Below, piece by piece: positions 30,339 through 38,368 of a stretch of DNA of 64,000 bases. The stretch lies in contig NZ_JADKRR010000001.1 of NCBI RefSeq assembly GCF_015351105.1, positions 496,001-560,000 on the forward strand, in the 5' to 3' direction. Position numbers and translations under genes: made by a program. This DNA is from Clavibacter sp. VKM Ac-2872. GTDB taxonomy: Bacteria > Actinomycetota > Actinomycetes > Actinomycetales > Microbacteriaceae. The notes below the pieces were generated by a model, which was given only the letters and a program-made list of their open reading frames with translations, was not told the DNA's origin and made no database searches. Position 1 is the first letter of the stretch, and every line of letters begins with the position of its first letter.

Positions 30339-32828
30339 TCAGGAGGCGTCGAGCCGCCGCGCGAGGTACGGCGCCGTGCGGCTCCCCGCGGTGTCGGCGA
30401 CCTCCCGCGGGGTGCCCTGCGCGACGATCCGCCCGCCCTGGTCGCCGCCCGACGGCCCGAGGTCGATCACCCGGTCGGCGTCCGCCACCACGTCCATCTC
30501 GTGCTCCACCACGACGACCGTGTTCCCCGCGTCCACGAGCCCCTGCAGCTGGCGGAGGAGGAGCACGACGTCCGCCGGATGCAGGCCCGTCGTCGGCTCG
30601 TCGAGGAGGTAGAGCGTGTGGCCGCGCGGCGCCCGTTGCAGCTCGGTGGCCAGCTTGATCCGCTGCGCCTCGCCGCCCGACAGCTCGGTCGCGGGCTGGC
30701 CGAGCCGAAGGTAGCCGAGCCCCACGTCGCGGAGGGTCGCGAGGGCGCGCGCGGCGAGCGGCACGTCCGCGAGGAAGCCGTGCGCCTCGTCCACCGTCAT
30801 GGCCAGCACGTCGGCGATCGACTTCCCGTGGTGCTCGATCTCCAGCGTCGCCGGCTCGTACCGGGCACCGTGGCATGTGGGGCACGGCCCGTACGAGCCG
30901 GGCAGGAAGAGGAGCTCGACGGTCACGGACCCCTCGCCCTGGCACGTCTCGCACCGCCCGCCCGCGACGTTGAACGAGAACCGCCCGGCGCCGTAGCCGC
31001 GGGCGCGCGCCTCGTCGGTGGACGCGTACGTGCGCCGCACGGCGTCGAAGAGCCCCGTGTAGGTGGCGAGCGTCGAGCGCGGCGTGCGGCCGATGGGCCG
31101 CTGGTCCACCGACACGAGCCGGTCGACGGCGTCGGCGCCCTCGACGCGCGCGATCCGCGCGGGTCCCGAGGCGTCGTCGTCGCCGTCCGTCGCCTCTGCG
31201 TCCTCGACCACCACGCGGTCGGGCGCGAGCGACGCCCGCAGCAGGTCGGGCAGCACGCGGCTCACGAGCGTCGACTTGCCGGATCCGGAGACGCCCGTCA
31301 CCGCCACCATCACGCCGAGCGGGATCTCCACGTCGAGGCCGACGAGGTTGTGCAGCGTCACGCCCGTCGCCCGGATGCTCCCGGTCGGCGTGCGCGGCGT
31401 CCGCTCCGCCCTGGCTGGCGCGAGGTCGGGGAAGAGGTGCGGCCGGGTCGCCGACGCCTCCACCTCGCGGAGCCCGTCGACCGGACCGCTGTAGACGACG
31501 GATCCGCCCGCCTGCCCCGCGCCCGGCCCCACGTCCACGATCCAGTCGGCCCGCCGCACGACGTCCATGTCGTGCTCGACCACGAACACCGAGTTGCCGG
31601 AGTCGCGCAGCTGCTCGAGCACCTCGAGCAGCGGCTCGGCGTCGGCCGGGTGCAGCCCCGCCGACGGCTCGTCGAGCACGTACACGACTCCGAAGAGCCC
31701 GGACCGCAGCTGCGTCGCGAGCCGGAGCCGCTGCATCTCGCCCGGGGAGAGCGTGGTCGTGACGCGGCCGAGGCTCAGGTAGCCGAGCCCGAGGTCCACC
31801 AGCACGGCGAGCCGCGCGACGAGATCGGTCGTGATCGTCACGGCCACGTCGCCCATGCCGTCCGTCGGCGCGATGGCCGTGGCGAGGTCCGCGAGCGTCA
31901 GCGCGTTGAGCTGCTGGATGCTGCGGCCCGCGAAGGTCACGGCCAACGCCTCGGGCGTCAGCCCGCTGCCGCCGCACCGCTCGCACGTGCCCGAGACCAT
32001 GTGCGCGAGCGCCGCCTCGCGGAGGCGCGGGCTCGAGGAGTCGGCCAGCGTGTGCAGCACGTACGAGCGCGCGCTCCAGAACCGCCCGTTGTAGGGCTTC
32101 GCCACGCGGTCGCGCTGCGGCGTGATCTGCACCACCGGCTGCTCCTCGGTGAAGAGGATCCAGTCCCGCCGCTCCTGCGGCAGCTCGCGCCACGGCACGT
32201 CCACGTCGTAGCCGAGCGCGATCGCGATGTCGCGCAGGTTCTTGCCCTGCCAGGCGCCGGGCCACGCGGCGATGGCGCCGTCGCGGATCGAGAGCGACGG
32301 ATCCGGCACGAGCGACGCCTCGGTCACGGTGTGCGCGACCCCGAGGCCGTGGCACACGGGGCACGCGCCCGCGGCGGTGTTGGGGGAGAAGGCGTCGGAG
32401 TCGAGGCGGCCCTGGCCGGCGGGGTAGGTGCCTGCGCGCGACATCAGCATCCGCAGCGAGTTCGAGAGCGTCGTCACGGTGCCGACGGTCGAGCGCGTGC
32501 TCGGCGCCCCGCGTCGCTGCTGGAGCGCGACCGCGGGCGGCAGGCCGGTGATGCTCTCGACGTGCGGGGTCTGCTCCTGCCGGATCAGCCGCCGCGCATA
32601 GGGCGCGACCGACTCGAAGAACCGCCGCTGGGCCTCGGCGTAGACGGTGCCGAAGGCGAGCGACGACTTGCCGGATCCGGAGACGCCCGTGAACGCGACG
32701 ATCCGGTCGCGGGGGATGTCGACGTCCACGTCGCGGAGCGTGTTCTCCGACGCCCCGCGCACCCGGACGAAGCCGTCCGAGCGGTCGTCGTCGGTGGATG
32801 CGGGCGGACGGATCTCGGAGGAAGGCAC
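30339..32828 (-). CDS. UvrA-like ABC-type DNA-binding ATPase (UvrA paralogue)
   Basis: Protein of about 829 residues with two ABC ATPase modules, each with Walker A GVSGSGKS. The signatures are LSPGEMQRL (first) and LSGGEAQRI (second), and zinc-type Cys pairs occur at CPVCHGLG, CERCGGSG, CETCQGEG and CPTCHGA. It is about 120 residues shorter than housekeeping UvrA and matches the UvrA2/DrrC-like paralogues, which help in drug resistance or damage tolerance and often lack the UvrB-binding part. Start is GTG 32828; TAGGGT (32841 to 32836) lies seven bases upstream, so the transcript is probably leaderless. Whether it joins excision repair is not evident. Confidence 0.88.
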   Translation of the reverse strand: MPSSEIRPPASTDDDRSDGFVRVRGASENTLRDVDVDIPRDRIVAFTGVSGSGKSSLAFGTVYAEAQRRFFESVAPYARRLIRQEQTPHVESITGLPPAVALQQRRGAPSTRSTVGTVTTLSNSLRMLMSRAGTYPAGQGRLDSDAFSPNTAAGACPVCHGLGVAHTVTEASLVPDPSLSIRDGAIAAWPGAWQGKNLRDIAIALGYDVDVPWRELPQERRDWILFTEEQPVVQITPQRDRVAKPYNGRFWSARSYVLHTLADSSSPRLREAALAHMVSGTCERCGGSGLTPEALAVTFAGRSIQQLNALTLADLATAIAPTDGMGDVAVTITTDLVARLAVLVDLGLGYLSLGRVTTTLSPGEMQRLRLATQLRSGLFGVVYVLDEPSAGLHPADAEPLLEVLEQLRDSGNSVFVVEHDMDVVRRADWIVDVGPGAGQAGGSVVYSGPVDGLREVEASATRPHLFPDLAPARAERTPRTPTGSIRATGVTLHNLVGLDVEIPLGVMVAVTGVSGSGKSTLVSRVLPDLLRASLAPDRVVVEDAEATDGDDDASGPARIARVEGADAVDRLVSVDQRPIGRTPRSTLATYTGLFDAVRRTYASTDEARARGYGAGRFSFNVAGGRCETCQGEGSVTVELLFLPGSYGPCPTCHGARYEPATLEIEHHGKSIADVLAMTVDEAHGFLADVPLAARALATLRDVGLGYLRLGQPATELSGGEAQRIKLATELQRAPRGHTLYLLDEPTTGLHPADVVLLLRQLQGLVDAGNTVVVVEHEMDVVADADRVIDLGPSGGDQGGRIVAQGTPREVADTAGSRTAPYLARRLDAS

Positions 32829-32941
32829 CTGCTCGACCCTAGGCCCGCTCGTGCGCGACCGTCGGCCCGGTGCGCGAGCGGGCCGGAGGTGGTAGCGGCC
32901 GCCGGGCGCGCGGCGCATGCCGTCCTCCGCGACCGGAGGGG

Positions 32942-33154
32942 TCAGCCGAGCGCGCCGCGCGCCTCCTGGAGCGTCGGGAAGTCGCCGACGTCGCGGCCGA
33001 GCCGGTCGGTGACGTGGAAGCCCGCGCCCCACCGCTCCTCGGAGAGCCCCGCGAACTCGTCGCCGCGCCGGGCGACCCAGAGCCCCGCGGCGACGGGGGA
33101 CCAGCTGATGCCGGGGATGTCGGTCTGACCGGGTGAGGTCTGCGTGAGAGCCAT
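32942..33154 (-). CDS. Small hypothetical protein under a sigma-gene-like promoter
   Basis: Protein of 70 residues, MALTQTSPGQTDIPGISWSP and onward; the second half (ERWGAGFHVTDRLGRDVGDF) looks like a compact beta-hairpin domain. I do not recognise the family. An excellent AAGGAGGA lies three bases before the ATG. About 95 bases upstream is a promoter-like block (33247-33269) that is nearly identical to one before the sigma factor gene, so the gene may be controlled by the same regulator. Stress or growth-phase control is only a guess. Confidence 0.7.
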   Translation of the reverse strand: MALTQTSPGQTDIPGISWSPVAAGLWVARRGDEFAGLSEERWGAGFHVTDRLGRDVGDFPTLQEARGALG

Positions 33155-33246
33155 TGCTCCTCCTTCTCCGCGGCTCGTCGTCGAGCCCGCGCTCTGTCGT
33201 CGGCGACGGGGATGCGCGTCGCGACGACCCGATGGGGTGGACCTCG

Positions 33247-33269
33247 ACTGTATGCGCACTAACGACTAG
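33247..33269 (-). promoter_or_regulatory. Shared promoter-like block, copy A
   Basis: Read on the minus strand: CTAGTCGTTAGTGCGCA followed by TACAGT, a likely -10. CTAG-TCG-TTAG is an imperfect palindrome. It matches copy B at 34660-34683 in nearly every position and lies 93 bases before the small gene at 33154. The remaining intergenic bases to 33384 show nothing else clear. Confidence 0.5.
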
Positions 33270-33384
33270 TGGGCGTTCTTCTGAGCGGATCCGGAGCTTG
33301 GGGGATCCGGCCGGACATCCCGACAGCCCGTGCGCGACGGAGGGCCGCCCGCGATGCTGACGGCCCTCGTCGAGGTGCGGCGGA

Positions 33385-34428
33385 TCAGCCGCGGATGTAC
33401 GTCTCCAGCTCCGGGATGCGGAGCTTCGCGAGCACCTTCTTCTCGATCTGGCGCACGCGCTCGCGCGTCACCCCGAGCTGCTGGCTGACGAAGGCGAGCG
33501 AGCGCGGCTCGAGGCCGGCCAGGCCGAAGCGCATGCGCACGACCTCGGCGTCGCGCTCCGCGAGCCCGTCGATGAGCCGCGTGACGTGCGCCGCCATGAG
33601 CTGCTGCGTCACGACGTCGATGGGCTGCGTGACGTCGGCGTCCTCGATGAGGTCGGCCATCTCGGTGTCGCCGTCGCCGCCGCTGCCGCCCACCAGGACC
33701 TGCAGCGACATGGGCTCCTGCGCCCGGTCGAGCAGGTACCGCACCTTGGTGACGGGCGTGTCCGACTCGCGGGCGATCTCCTCCATGGAGGGGTCGCGGC
33801 CGAGCTCCACCGCCAGCTCGCGCTGCACCGCGTTGATCCGGTTGATGTGCTCGACGGTGTGCACGGGGATCCGGATGGTGCGGCTCGTGTCGGCCATGCC
33901 GCGGGTGATGGACTGCTTGATCCACCACGACGCGTAGGTCGAGAACTTGAAGCCGGCCTGGTAGTCGAACTTCTCGACCGCCCGGACGAGGCCCATGTTG
34001 CCCTCCTGGATGAGGTCCAGGAACGGCAGGCCGCGGCCCGTGTAGCGCTTGGCGATGCTGACGACGAGGCGCAGGTTCGCATTCACGAGGTGCTGCTTGG
34101 CGCGCATCCCGTCCTGCGCCAGCGTCTGGTACTCGCGGCGCTCGGACGGCGTGAGGTCGGAGCGAGTGTCGAGCACCTCCTTCGACAGCACGCCCACCTC
34201 GATGCGGCGGGCGACGGTCACCTCCTGCTCGGCGGTGAGCAGCGGCACGCGGCCGATCTGGCGGAGGTAGTCCTTGACGGCGTCGGTGCTCGCGCCCGGC
34301 GTGACGAGCGAGGGCTCGGGCAGGTCGGAGTCCGCGTACGGATCGACCGGGCCGACGGACTCGACCTGGTCGAGGGCGGCGTCGGAGGTGGTGTCGGCGG
34401 CCGTGGGCCGGGTCGGTGTCATCGTCAT
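33385..34428 (-). CDS. Group 2 sigma-70 factor (SigB/HrdA-like)
   Basis: RNA polymerase sigma subunit of 347 residues. Region 1.2 is [16 protein letters not shown], region 2 runs from [11 protein letters not shown] through [21 protein letters not shown] to [13 protein letters not shown], region 3 holds [13 protein letters not shown] and region 4.2 ends with [17 protein letters not shown]. The acidic N-terminus is short and lacks the long region 1.1 extension of actinobacterial RpoD, so this is a primary-like, non-essential type sigma factor for stress or stationary phase. GGAAGGAA lies upstream of the ATG. The 316-base leader holds at least two promoter-like blocks, suggesting regulated expression. 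Confidence 0.92.
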   Translation of the reverse strand: MTMTPTRPTAADTTSDAALDQVESVGPVDPYADSDLPEPSLVTPGASTDAVKDYLRQIGRVPLLTAEQEVTVARRIEVGVLSKEVLDTRSDLTPSERREYQTLAQDGMRAKQHLVNANLRLVVSIAKRYTGRGLPFLDLIQEGNMGLVRAVEKFDYQAGFKFSTYASWWIKQSITRGMADTSRTIRIPVHTVEHINRINAVQRELAVELGRDPSMEEIARESDTPVTKVRYLLDRAQEPMSLQVLVGGSGGDGDTEMADLIEDADVTQPIDVVTQQLMAAHVTRLIDGLAERDAEVVRMRFGLAGLEPRSLAFVSQQLGVTRERVRQIEKKVLAKLRIPELETYIRG

Positions 34429-34590
34429 GGTGCCCGTTCCTTCCGTGCCGTCGCGGACGGCATCGTCATGCGGGCCCGCGTCCGTTCGACGGGGGTCTCT
34501 GCGAGGTCCCGTGATCCACGGGGCTCTCGCCGGGAGGCCGTGTCCCGGCCTCGAGCACCTAACTTAGCGCGCGATTCCTTTGGGGCCCAA

Positions 34591-34611
34591 ACGTTCGTAT
34601 ACGCACGTAAC
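34591..34611 (-). promoter_or_regulatory. Promoter-like block C before the sigma factor gene
   Basis: On the minus strand GTTACGTGCGTATACGAACG resembles the centre of blocks A and B (GTTA, 7-8 bases, TAC). It lies 163 bases before the sigma gene start. The 160 bases between it and the ATG contain a CCTAACTTAG patch near 34558-34567 but no small ORF with a good ribosome binding site. Confidence 0.3.
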
Positions 34612-34659
34612 ATCCGGTCGACGCCGGTCCCGAGAGGCCGGCCCCCACCGGTGCACCCG

Positions 34660-34683
34660 ATCGTATTGCGGACTAACGATTAG
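34660..34683 (-). promoter_or_regulatory. Shared promoter-like block, copy B (sigma factor gene)
   Basis: Read on the minus strand: CTAATCGTTAGTCCGCA, then ATACGAT with TACGAT as the likely -10. CTAA-TCG-TTAG is a perfect 4-base-arm palindrome. It is 232 bases before the sigma gene start and nearly identical to copy A. Confidence 0.5.
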
Positions 34684-34732
34684 CGCAGGGGGTTGCGCCG
34701 GATCCTCGGCGGTTGTACATCCGCACGACACC

Positions 34733-34738
34733 TACACT
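34733..34738 (+). promoter_or_regulatory. -10 hexamer of the cytochrome maturation operon
   Basis: TACACT ends six bases before the GTG start at 34745, so the transcript of the phosphatase-tlpA-ccdA-resB operon is probably leaderless. TTGTAC at 34713 is too close to be a normal -35. Confidence 0.55.
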
Positions 34739-34744
34739 TGACGG

Positions 34745-35389
34745 GTGGTCGCCTCACGAATCCATCTCGTCCGTCATGGCGAGGTGCACAACCCGCACGG
34801 AGTCCTCTACGGACGCATCCCGGGATACGGCCTCTCCGAGCTCGGCCACCGCATGGCGGACGCCGCGGCCCGCGCGCTCGAGGAGGAGGGCGCTCCCGTC
34901 AACCGCGTCATCGCCTCGCCGCTGCAGCGCGCGCAGGAGTCCGCGGCCCCCTGGGCCGAGCGCTTCGCCCTCGATGTCACCACCGACGAGCGCGTCATCG
35001 AGCCCACCAACCGCTTCGAGGGATCGAAGTTCCCCTCGCCCGCGCGCATCGCGCGATCGCCGCGCCTCTGGCCGCTCGTCGTCGACCCCGTGAAGCCCAG
35101 CTGGGGCGAGTCCTACCGCTCCATCGCCGCGCGCATGGCGGACGCCGTCAAGGCGGCGTACCGCTCCGTGCCCGACGGCGACGTCATCATCGTCAGCCAC
35201 CAGCTGCCCATCTGGATGGTCCACCTCTCCCTCGCGGGCGAGCGCCTCTTCCACGATCCCCGCCAGCGCCGCTGCGCCCTGTCGAGCATCACGACGGTGG
35301 AGCGCGTGGGCGACCGCTTCGTCGAGACGGGCTACATCGACGCGGCCGCCGGGCTCGCCGCCGACGCCGTCGACCAGGGGGCAGTGTGA
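34745..35389 (+). CDS. Histidine phosphatase family protein
   Basis: Phosphoglycerate mutase-like phosphatase of 214 residues. The catalytic RHG motif is in HLVRHGEVHN (His about residue 10), with IASPLQRAQESA for the second Arg, and the second catalytic His in DVIIVSHQLPIWM. Substrate unknown. It heads the cytochrome c maturation operon, its TGA overlapping the next ATG; this position beside tlpA-ccdA-resB-ccsB is common in actinobacteria although no role in haem attachment is established. GTG start, leaderless layout. Confidence 0.88.
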   Translation: MVASRIHLVRHGEVHNPHGVLYGRIPGYGLSELGHRMADAAARALEEEGAPVNRVIASPLQRAQESAAPWAERFALDVTTDERVIEPTNRFEGSKFPSPARIARSPRLWPLVVDPVKPSWGESYRSIAARMADAVKAAYRSVPDGDVIIVSHQLPIWMVHLSLAGERLFHDPRQRRCALSSITTVERVGDRFVETGYIDAAAGLAADAVDQGAV

Positions 35390-35997
35390 TGCCGGGCGTC
35401 CCCCGTCGCAGCGTCCTCGCCGCCGCCGCGTCCGGCGTGCTGGCCGTCATCGCCCTCTCGGGGTGCACCGAGGATCCGCTGGCCGCCGAGTTCAAGGCCG
35501 GCGACAACAAGCGCTATATCGCCGGCGACGGCACCTTCACCGAGATCGCCCTCGCCGACCGCGCGGCTCCCGTGGACTTCGCCGGCACCCTGTCGGACGG
35601 CACCGAGACCACCTCGGCCGACTACCGCGGATCCGTCACCGTCCTCAACTTCTGGTACGCGGAGTGCCCGCCCTGCCGCCTCGAGGCGAAGGACCTGCAG
35701 GCCGCGAGCGAGGAGCATGCGGCCGACGGCGTCAAGTTCCTCGGCGTGAACACGCGCGACCAGCGGCCGAACGTCGACTCGTTCGACAGGACGTACGGCA
35801 TCACCTACCCGTCGGTCCTCGACGTCGAGGACACCTCCATGCAGCTCGCGTTCGCCGGCACCATCGCGCCGAACGCCGTGCCCGCCACCCTCGTGCTCGA
35901 CCGCCAGGGTCGGGTCGCCTCGCGCGTGCTCGGGAAGATCGACCCCGGGGTGCTCCGCACGCTCGTGAAGGACACCGTCGCCGAGGCGGCGGGGTAG
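35389..35997 (+). CDS. TlpA/ResA-like thioredoxin lipoprotein
   Basis: Membrane-anchored thiol-disulfide protein of 202 residues outside the membrane. A lipoprotein signal ends in the lipobox LSGC (Cys about 27), followed by a thioredoxin fold with the redox motif CPPC (FWYAECPPCRLEAKD), the GVNTRDQ segment and cis-Pro in AVPATLVLD. It would keep the haem-binding Cys residues of apocytochrome c reduced, using electrons from CcdA encoded next. Its ATG overlaps the phosphatase stop (TGATG) and the ccdA GTG follows the stop directly. Confidence 0.92.
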   Translation: MPGVPRRSVLAAAASGVLAVIALSGCTEDPLAAEFKAGDNKRYIAGDGTFTEIALADRAAPVDFAGTLSDGTETTSADYRGSVTVLNFWYAECPPCRLEAKDLQAASEEHAADGVKFLGVNTRDQRPNVDSFDRTYGITYPSVLDVEDTSMQLAFAGTIAPNAVPATLVLDRQGRVASRVLGKIDPGVLRTLVKDTVAEAAG

Positions 35998-36738
35998 GTG
36001 GACCAGATCCAGAGCGTCCTCTCCGGCCAGCTCCTCGTCGCGGTGCCGCTCGCGCTGCTCGCGGGACTGGTCTCGTTCGCGTCGCCGTGCGTGCTGCCGC
36101 TCGTGCCCGGCTACCTCGGGTACATCGGCGGCATGGCCGAGGCCAAGGGCGGATCCGCGACGCGTCGTCGCCTGCTCGTCGGCACCGCGCTGTTCGTCCT
36201 CGGCTTCTCGGCCGTCTTCATCGTCACGACGCTCGTCTCCGCCACGGCCGGGTTCTGGCTGATGCGCTGGCAGGACGTGATCACGCGGATCCTCGGCGTC
36301 GTCCTCATCGTGATGGGGCTCGTCTTCACGGGCCGGCTCGGCTTCCTGCAGCGTCAGGTGAAGAGCTCCTGGCGCCCGGCGACCGGGCTCGCGGGGGCGC
36401 CGCTGCTCGGGGTCGTCTTCGGCATCGGCTGGGCGCCCTGCATCGGGCCGACGCTCGCGGTCGTCATCTCCATGAGCCTCACCTCGGCCGACGCGGGCCG
36501 CGGCGTGCTGCTCGGGATCGCCTACTGCATCGGGCTCGGCGTGCCGTTCCTCCTCGTGGCCCTCGGCCTCGGCTGGATGACGCGCACCGTCGGGTTCCTC
36601 CGCCGCCACATCCGCACCGTCAACCTCATCGGGGGAGCGCTGCTGGTCGTCACCGGCGTGCTCATGGTCTCCGGCCTCTGGTCGACGTGGATGCTCCAGC
36701 TCCAGGGGGTGATCGCCTCGTATGTCCCGGCCATCTGA
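35998..36738 (+). CDS. ccdA: Cytochrome c biogenesis protein CcdA
   Basis: Six-helix membrane protein of 246 residues that passes electrons from cytoplasmic thioredoxin to the extracellular TlpA/ResA protein. The two redox Cys lie in ASPCVLPLVPGYLGYIGG (helix 1) and GWAPCIGPTLAVV (helix 4). The GTG start follows the previous TAG with no gap. The last 17 bases overlap the resB start. Confidence 0.95.
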   Translation: MDQIQSVLSGQLLVAVPLALLAGLVSFASPCVLPLVPGYLGYIGGMAEAKGGSATRRRLLVGTALFVLGFSAVFIVTTLVSATAGFWLMRWQDVITRILGVVLIVMGLVFTGRLGFLQRQVKSSWRPATGLAGAPLLGVVFGIGWAPCIGPTLAVVISMSLTSADAGRGVLLGIAYCIGLGVPFLLVALGLGWMTRTVGFLRRHIRTVNLIGGALLVVTGVLMVSGLWSTWMLQLQGVIASYVPAI

Positions 36739-38368
36739 CCACGTCGACTCCCCGCGGCAGGCGCCGCGCGAGGGGGCGCCCATCACGCAGCCCAAGCTCG
36801 GCTTCCTCGGGACGCTCCGCTGGTTCTGGCGGCAGCTCACGAGCATGCGCACGGCGCTCTTCCTGCTGCTGCTGCTCGCGTTCGCGGCGATCCCCGGATC
36901 GCTGGTGCCGCAGCGCACCTCCGACCCGAACGGCGTCACGCAGTTCCGCGCGGACAACCCCGACCTGTTCCCGATCCTCGACAAGCTGCAGGTGTTCGAC
37001 ACCTACAGCTCGGTCTGGTTCTCCTCCATCTACCTGCTGCTGTTCATCAGCCTCATCGGCTGCGTCGTGCCGCGCGCCAAGCACCACTTCGACGCGCTCC
37101 GCCAGGCGCCCCCCACGACGCCTGCGCGGCTCTCGCGACTCGCCGGCTACACGACGCGCACCACCACGGCGGATCCGGTCGACGCCATCCGGCAGGCCCG
37201 CGCGCTGCTCAAGCGCCAGCGCTACCGAACGGTCCTCGTCGACGACGCGTCGGCCGCGGGCGGCGTGCTCTCCGTCTCGGCCGAGCGCGGCTACCTGCGC
37301 GAGACCGGCAACCTCGTCTTCCACTCCGCGCTCGTCGGGATCCTCATCACGGTCGGCGTCGGCGGCGGCTTCGGCTACTCCGGGCAGAAGGTGCTCGTCG
37401 AGGGGCAGTCCTTCGTCAACACGCTCTCGACCTACGACTCGTTCAACCCGGGCCGGTTCTTCGACGACTCGTCGCTCACCCCGTACCGCGTGAAGCTCGA
37501 CGCGCTGCACGTGCAGTACGAGCAGGAGAACCCGAACGCCATCGGCCAGCCGCTCGACTTCACGGCGGACGTGACGGCGGACGTGCCGGGCGGCCAGCCG
37601 CAGGACCGCGAGGTCAAGGTCAACGACCCGCTCGCCATCGGCGGCACCGACATGTACCTGCTCGGCAACGGCTACGCGCCGCACGTGACGGTGCGGGACC
37701 CGCAGGGCAACAGCGTCTACAGCGCCGATGTGCCGTTCCTCCCGCAGGACGCGAAGCTCACCTCGCTCGGCGTCGTGAAGGTGCCGGACGGGCTGCGTGA
37801 CCAGGTCGGGATGCTCGGCTTCTTCTACCCGACGCAGGGCGCGGAGAAGGCGCCGTTCTTCTCCTCCTACCCCGACCTCGACAACCCGCTGCTGACGCTG
37901 AACGTCTACACGGGCGACCTCGGGATCGACGGCGGCGTGCCCACGTCGGTCTACACGCTCGACACGGGGAACCTCACGCAGCTCACCGGCGGCACGACGG
38001 GCGTCCAGTCCATCGAGCTCGCGCCCGGCCAGACCGCCGACCTGCCCGACGGCCTCGGCACCGTGAGCCTCGACGCCGTGCCGCGCTTCGTCTCGTTCGA
38101 CGTGCACCACGACCCCACGCAGCGCTGGGTGCTGCTGTTCGCGATCCTCGTGCTCGGCGGCCTGCTCACGTCCCTCTTCGTGCCGCGCCGGCGCGTCTGG
38201 GTCAAGGCGGTGCCGCAGCCCGACGGATCCACCACCCTCGAGTACGCGGGCCTGGCCCGCGGCGAGGACCCCACGCTGGAGGCCGCCGTCGCGGCCCTGG
38301 CCTCCACGCACGTGGCCGGCCTCCGGCCTGCCGCGGTGTCAGACGCAGAAGTTAGGCTCCACTCGTGA
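36722..38368 (+). CDS. resB: Cytochrome c biogenesis protein ResB
   Basis: Haem-handling half of the system II cytochrome c synthase, 548 residues. Three N-terminal helices (MRTALFLLLLLAFAAIPGSL near residue 42, IYLLLFISLIGCVVPRAKHH, NLVFHSALVGILITVGVG), a large outer loop of some 290 residues and a last helix WVLLFAILVLGGLLTSLFVPRR fit ResB. With CcsB it moves haem outwards and joins it to CXXCH motifs. The C-terminus carries a -10-like TAGGCT inside its last codons, which may drive ccsB separately. Confidence 0.95.
   Translation: MSRPSDHVDSPRQAPREGAPITQPKLGFLGTLRWFWRQLTSMRTALFLLLLLAFAAIPGSLVPQRTSDPNGVTQFRADNPDLFPILDKLQVFDTYSSVWFSSIYLLLFISLIGCVVPRAKHHFDALRQAPPTTPARLSRLAGYTTRTTTADPVDAIRQARALLKRQRYRTVLVDDASAAGGVLSVSAERGYLRETGNLVFHSALVGILITVGVGGGFGYSGQKVLVEGQSFVNTLSTYDSFNPGRFFDDSSLTPYRVKLDALHVQYEQENPNAIGQPLDFTADVTADVPGGQPQDREVKVNDPLAIGGTDMYLLGNGYAPHVTVRDPQGNSVYSADVPFLPQDAKLTSLGVVKVPDGLRDQVGMLGFFYPTQGAEKAPFFSSYPDLDNPLLTLNVYTGDLGIDGGVPTSVYTLDTGNLTQLTGGTTGVQSIELAPGQTADLPDGLGTVSLDAVPRFVSFDVHHDPTQRWVLLFAILVLGGLLTSLFVPRRRVWVKAVPQPDGSTTLEYAGLARGEDPTLEAAVAALASTHVAGLRPAAVSDAEVRLHS
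38353..38358 (+). promoter_or_regulatory. Internal -10 hexamer for ccsB inside resB
   Basis: TAGGCT ends six bases before the ccsB GTG at 38365. It is coding for the last residues of ResB, so an internal leaderless promoter may add to read-through from the operon promoter. Confidence 0.4.

Noticed and set aside
34555-34570. CCTAACTTAG before the sigma gene as a second DtxR iron box
   Set aside because: Only one half-site resembles the operator; the other half does not match.
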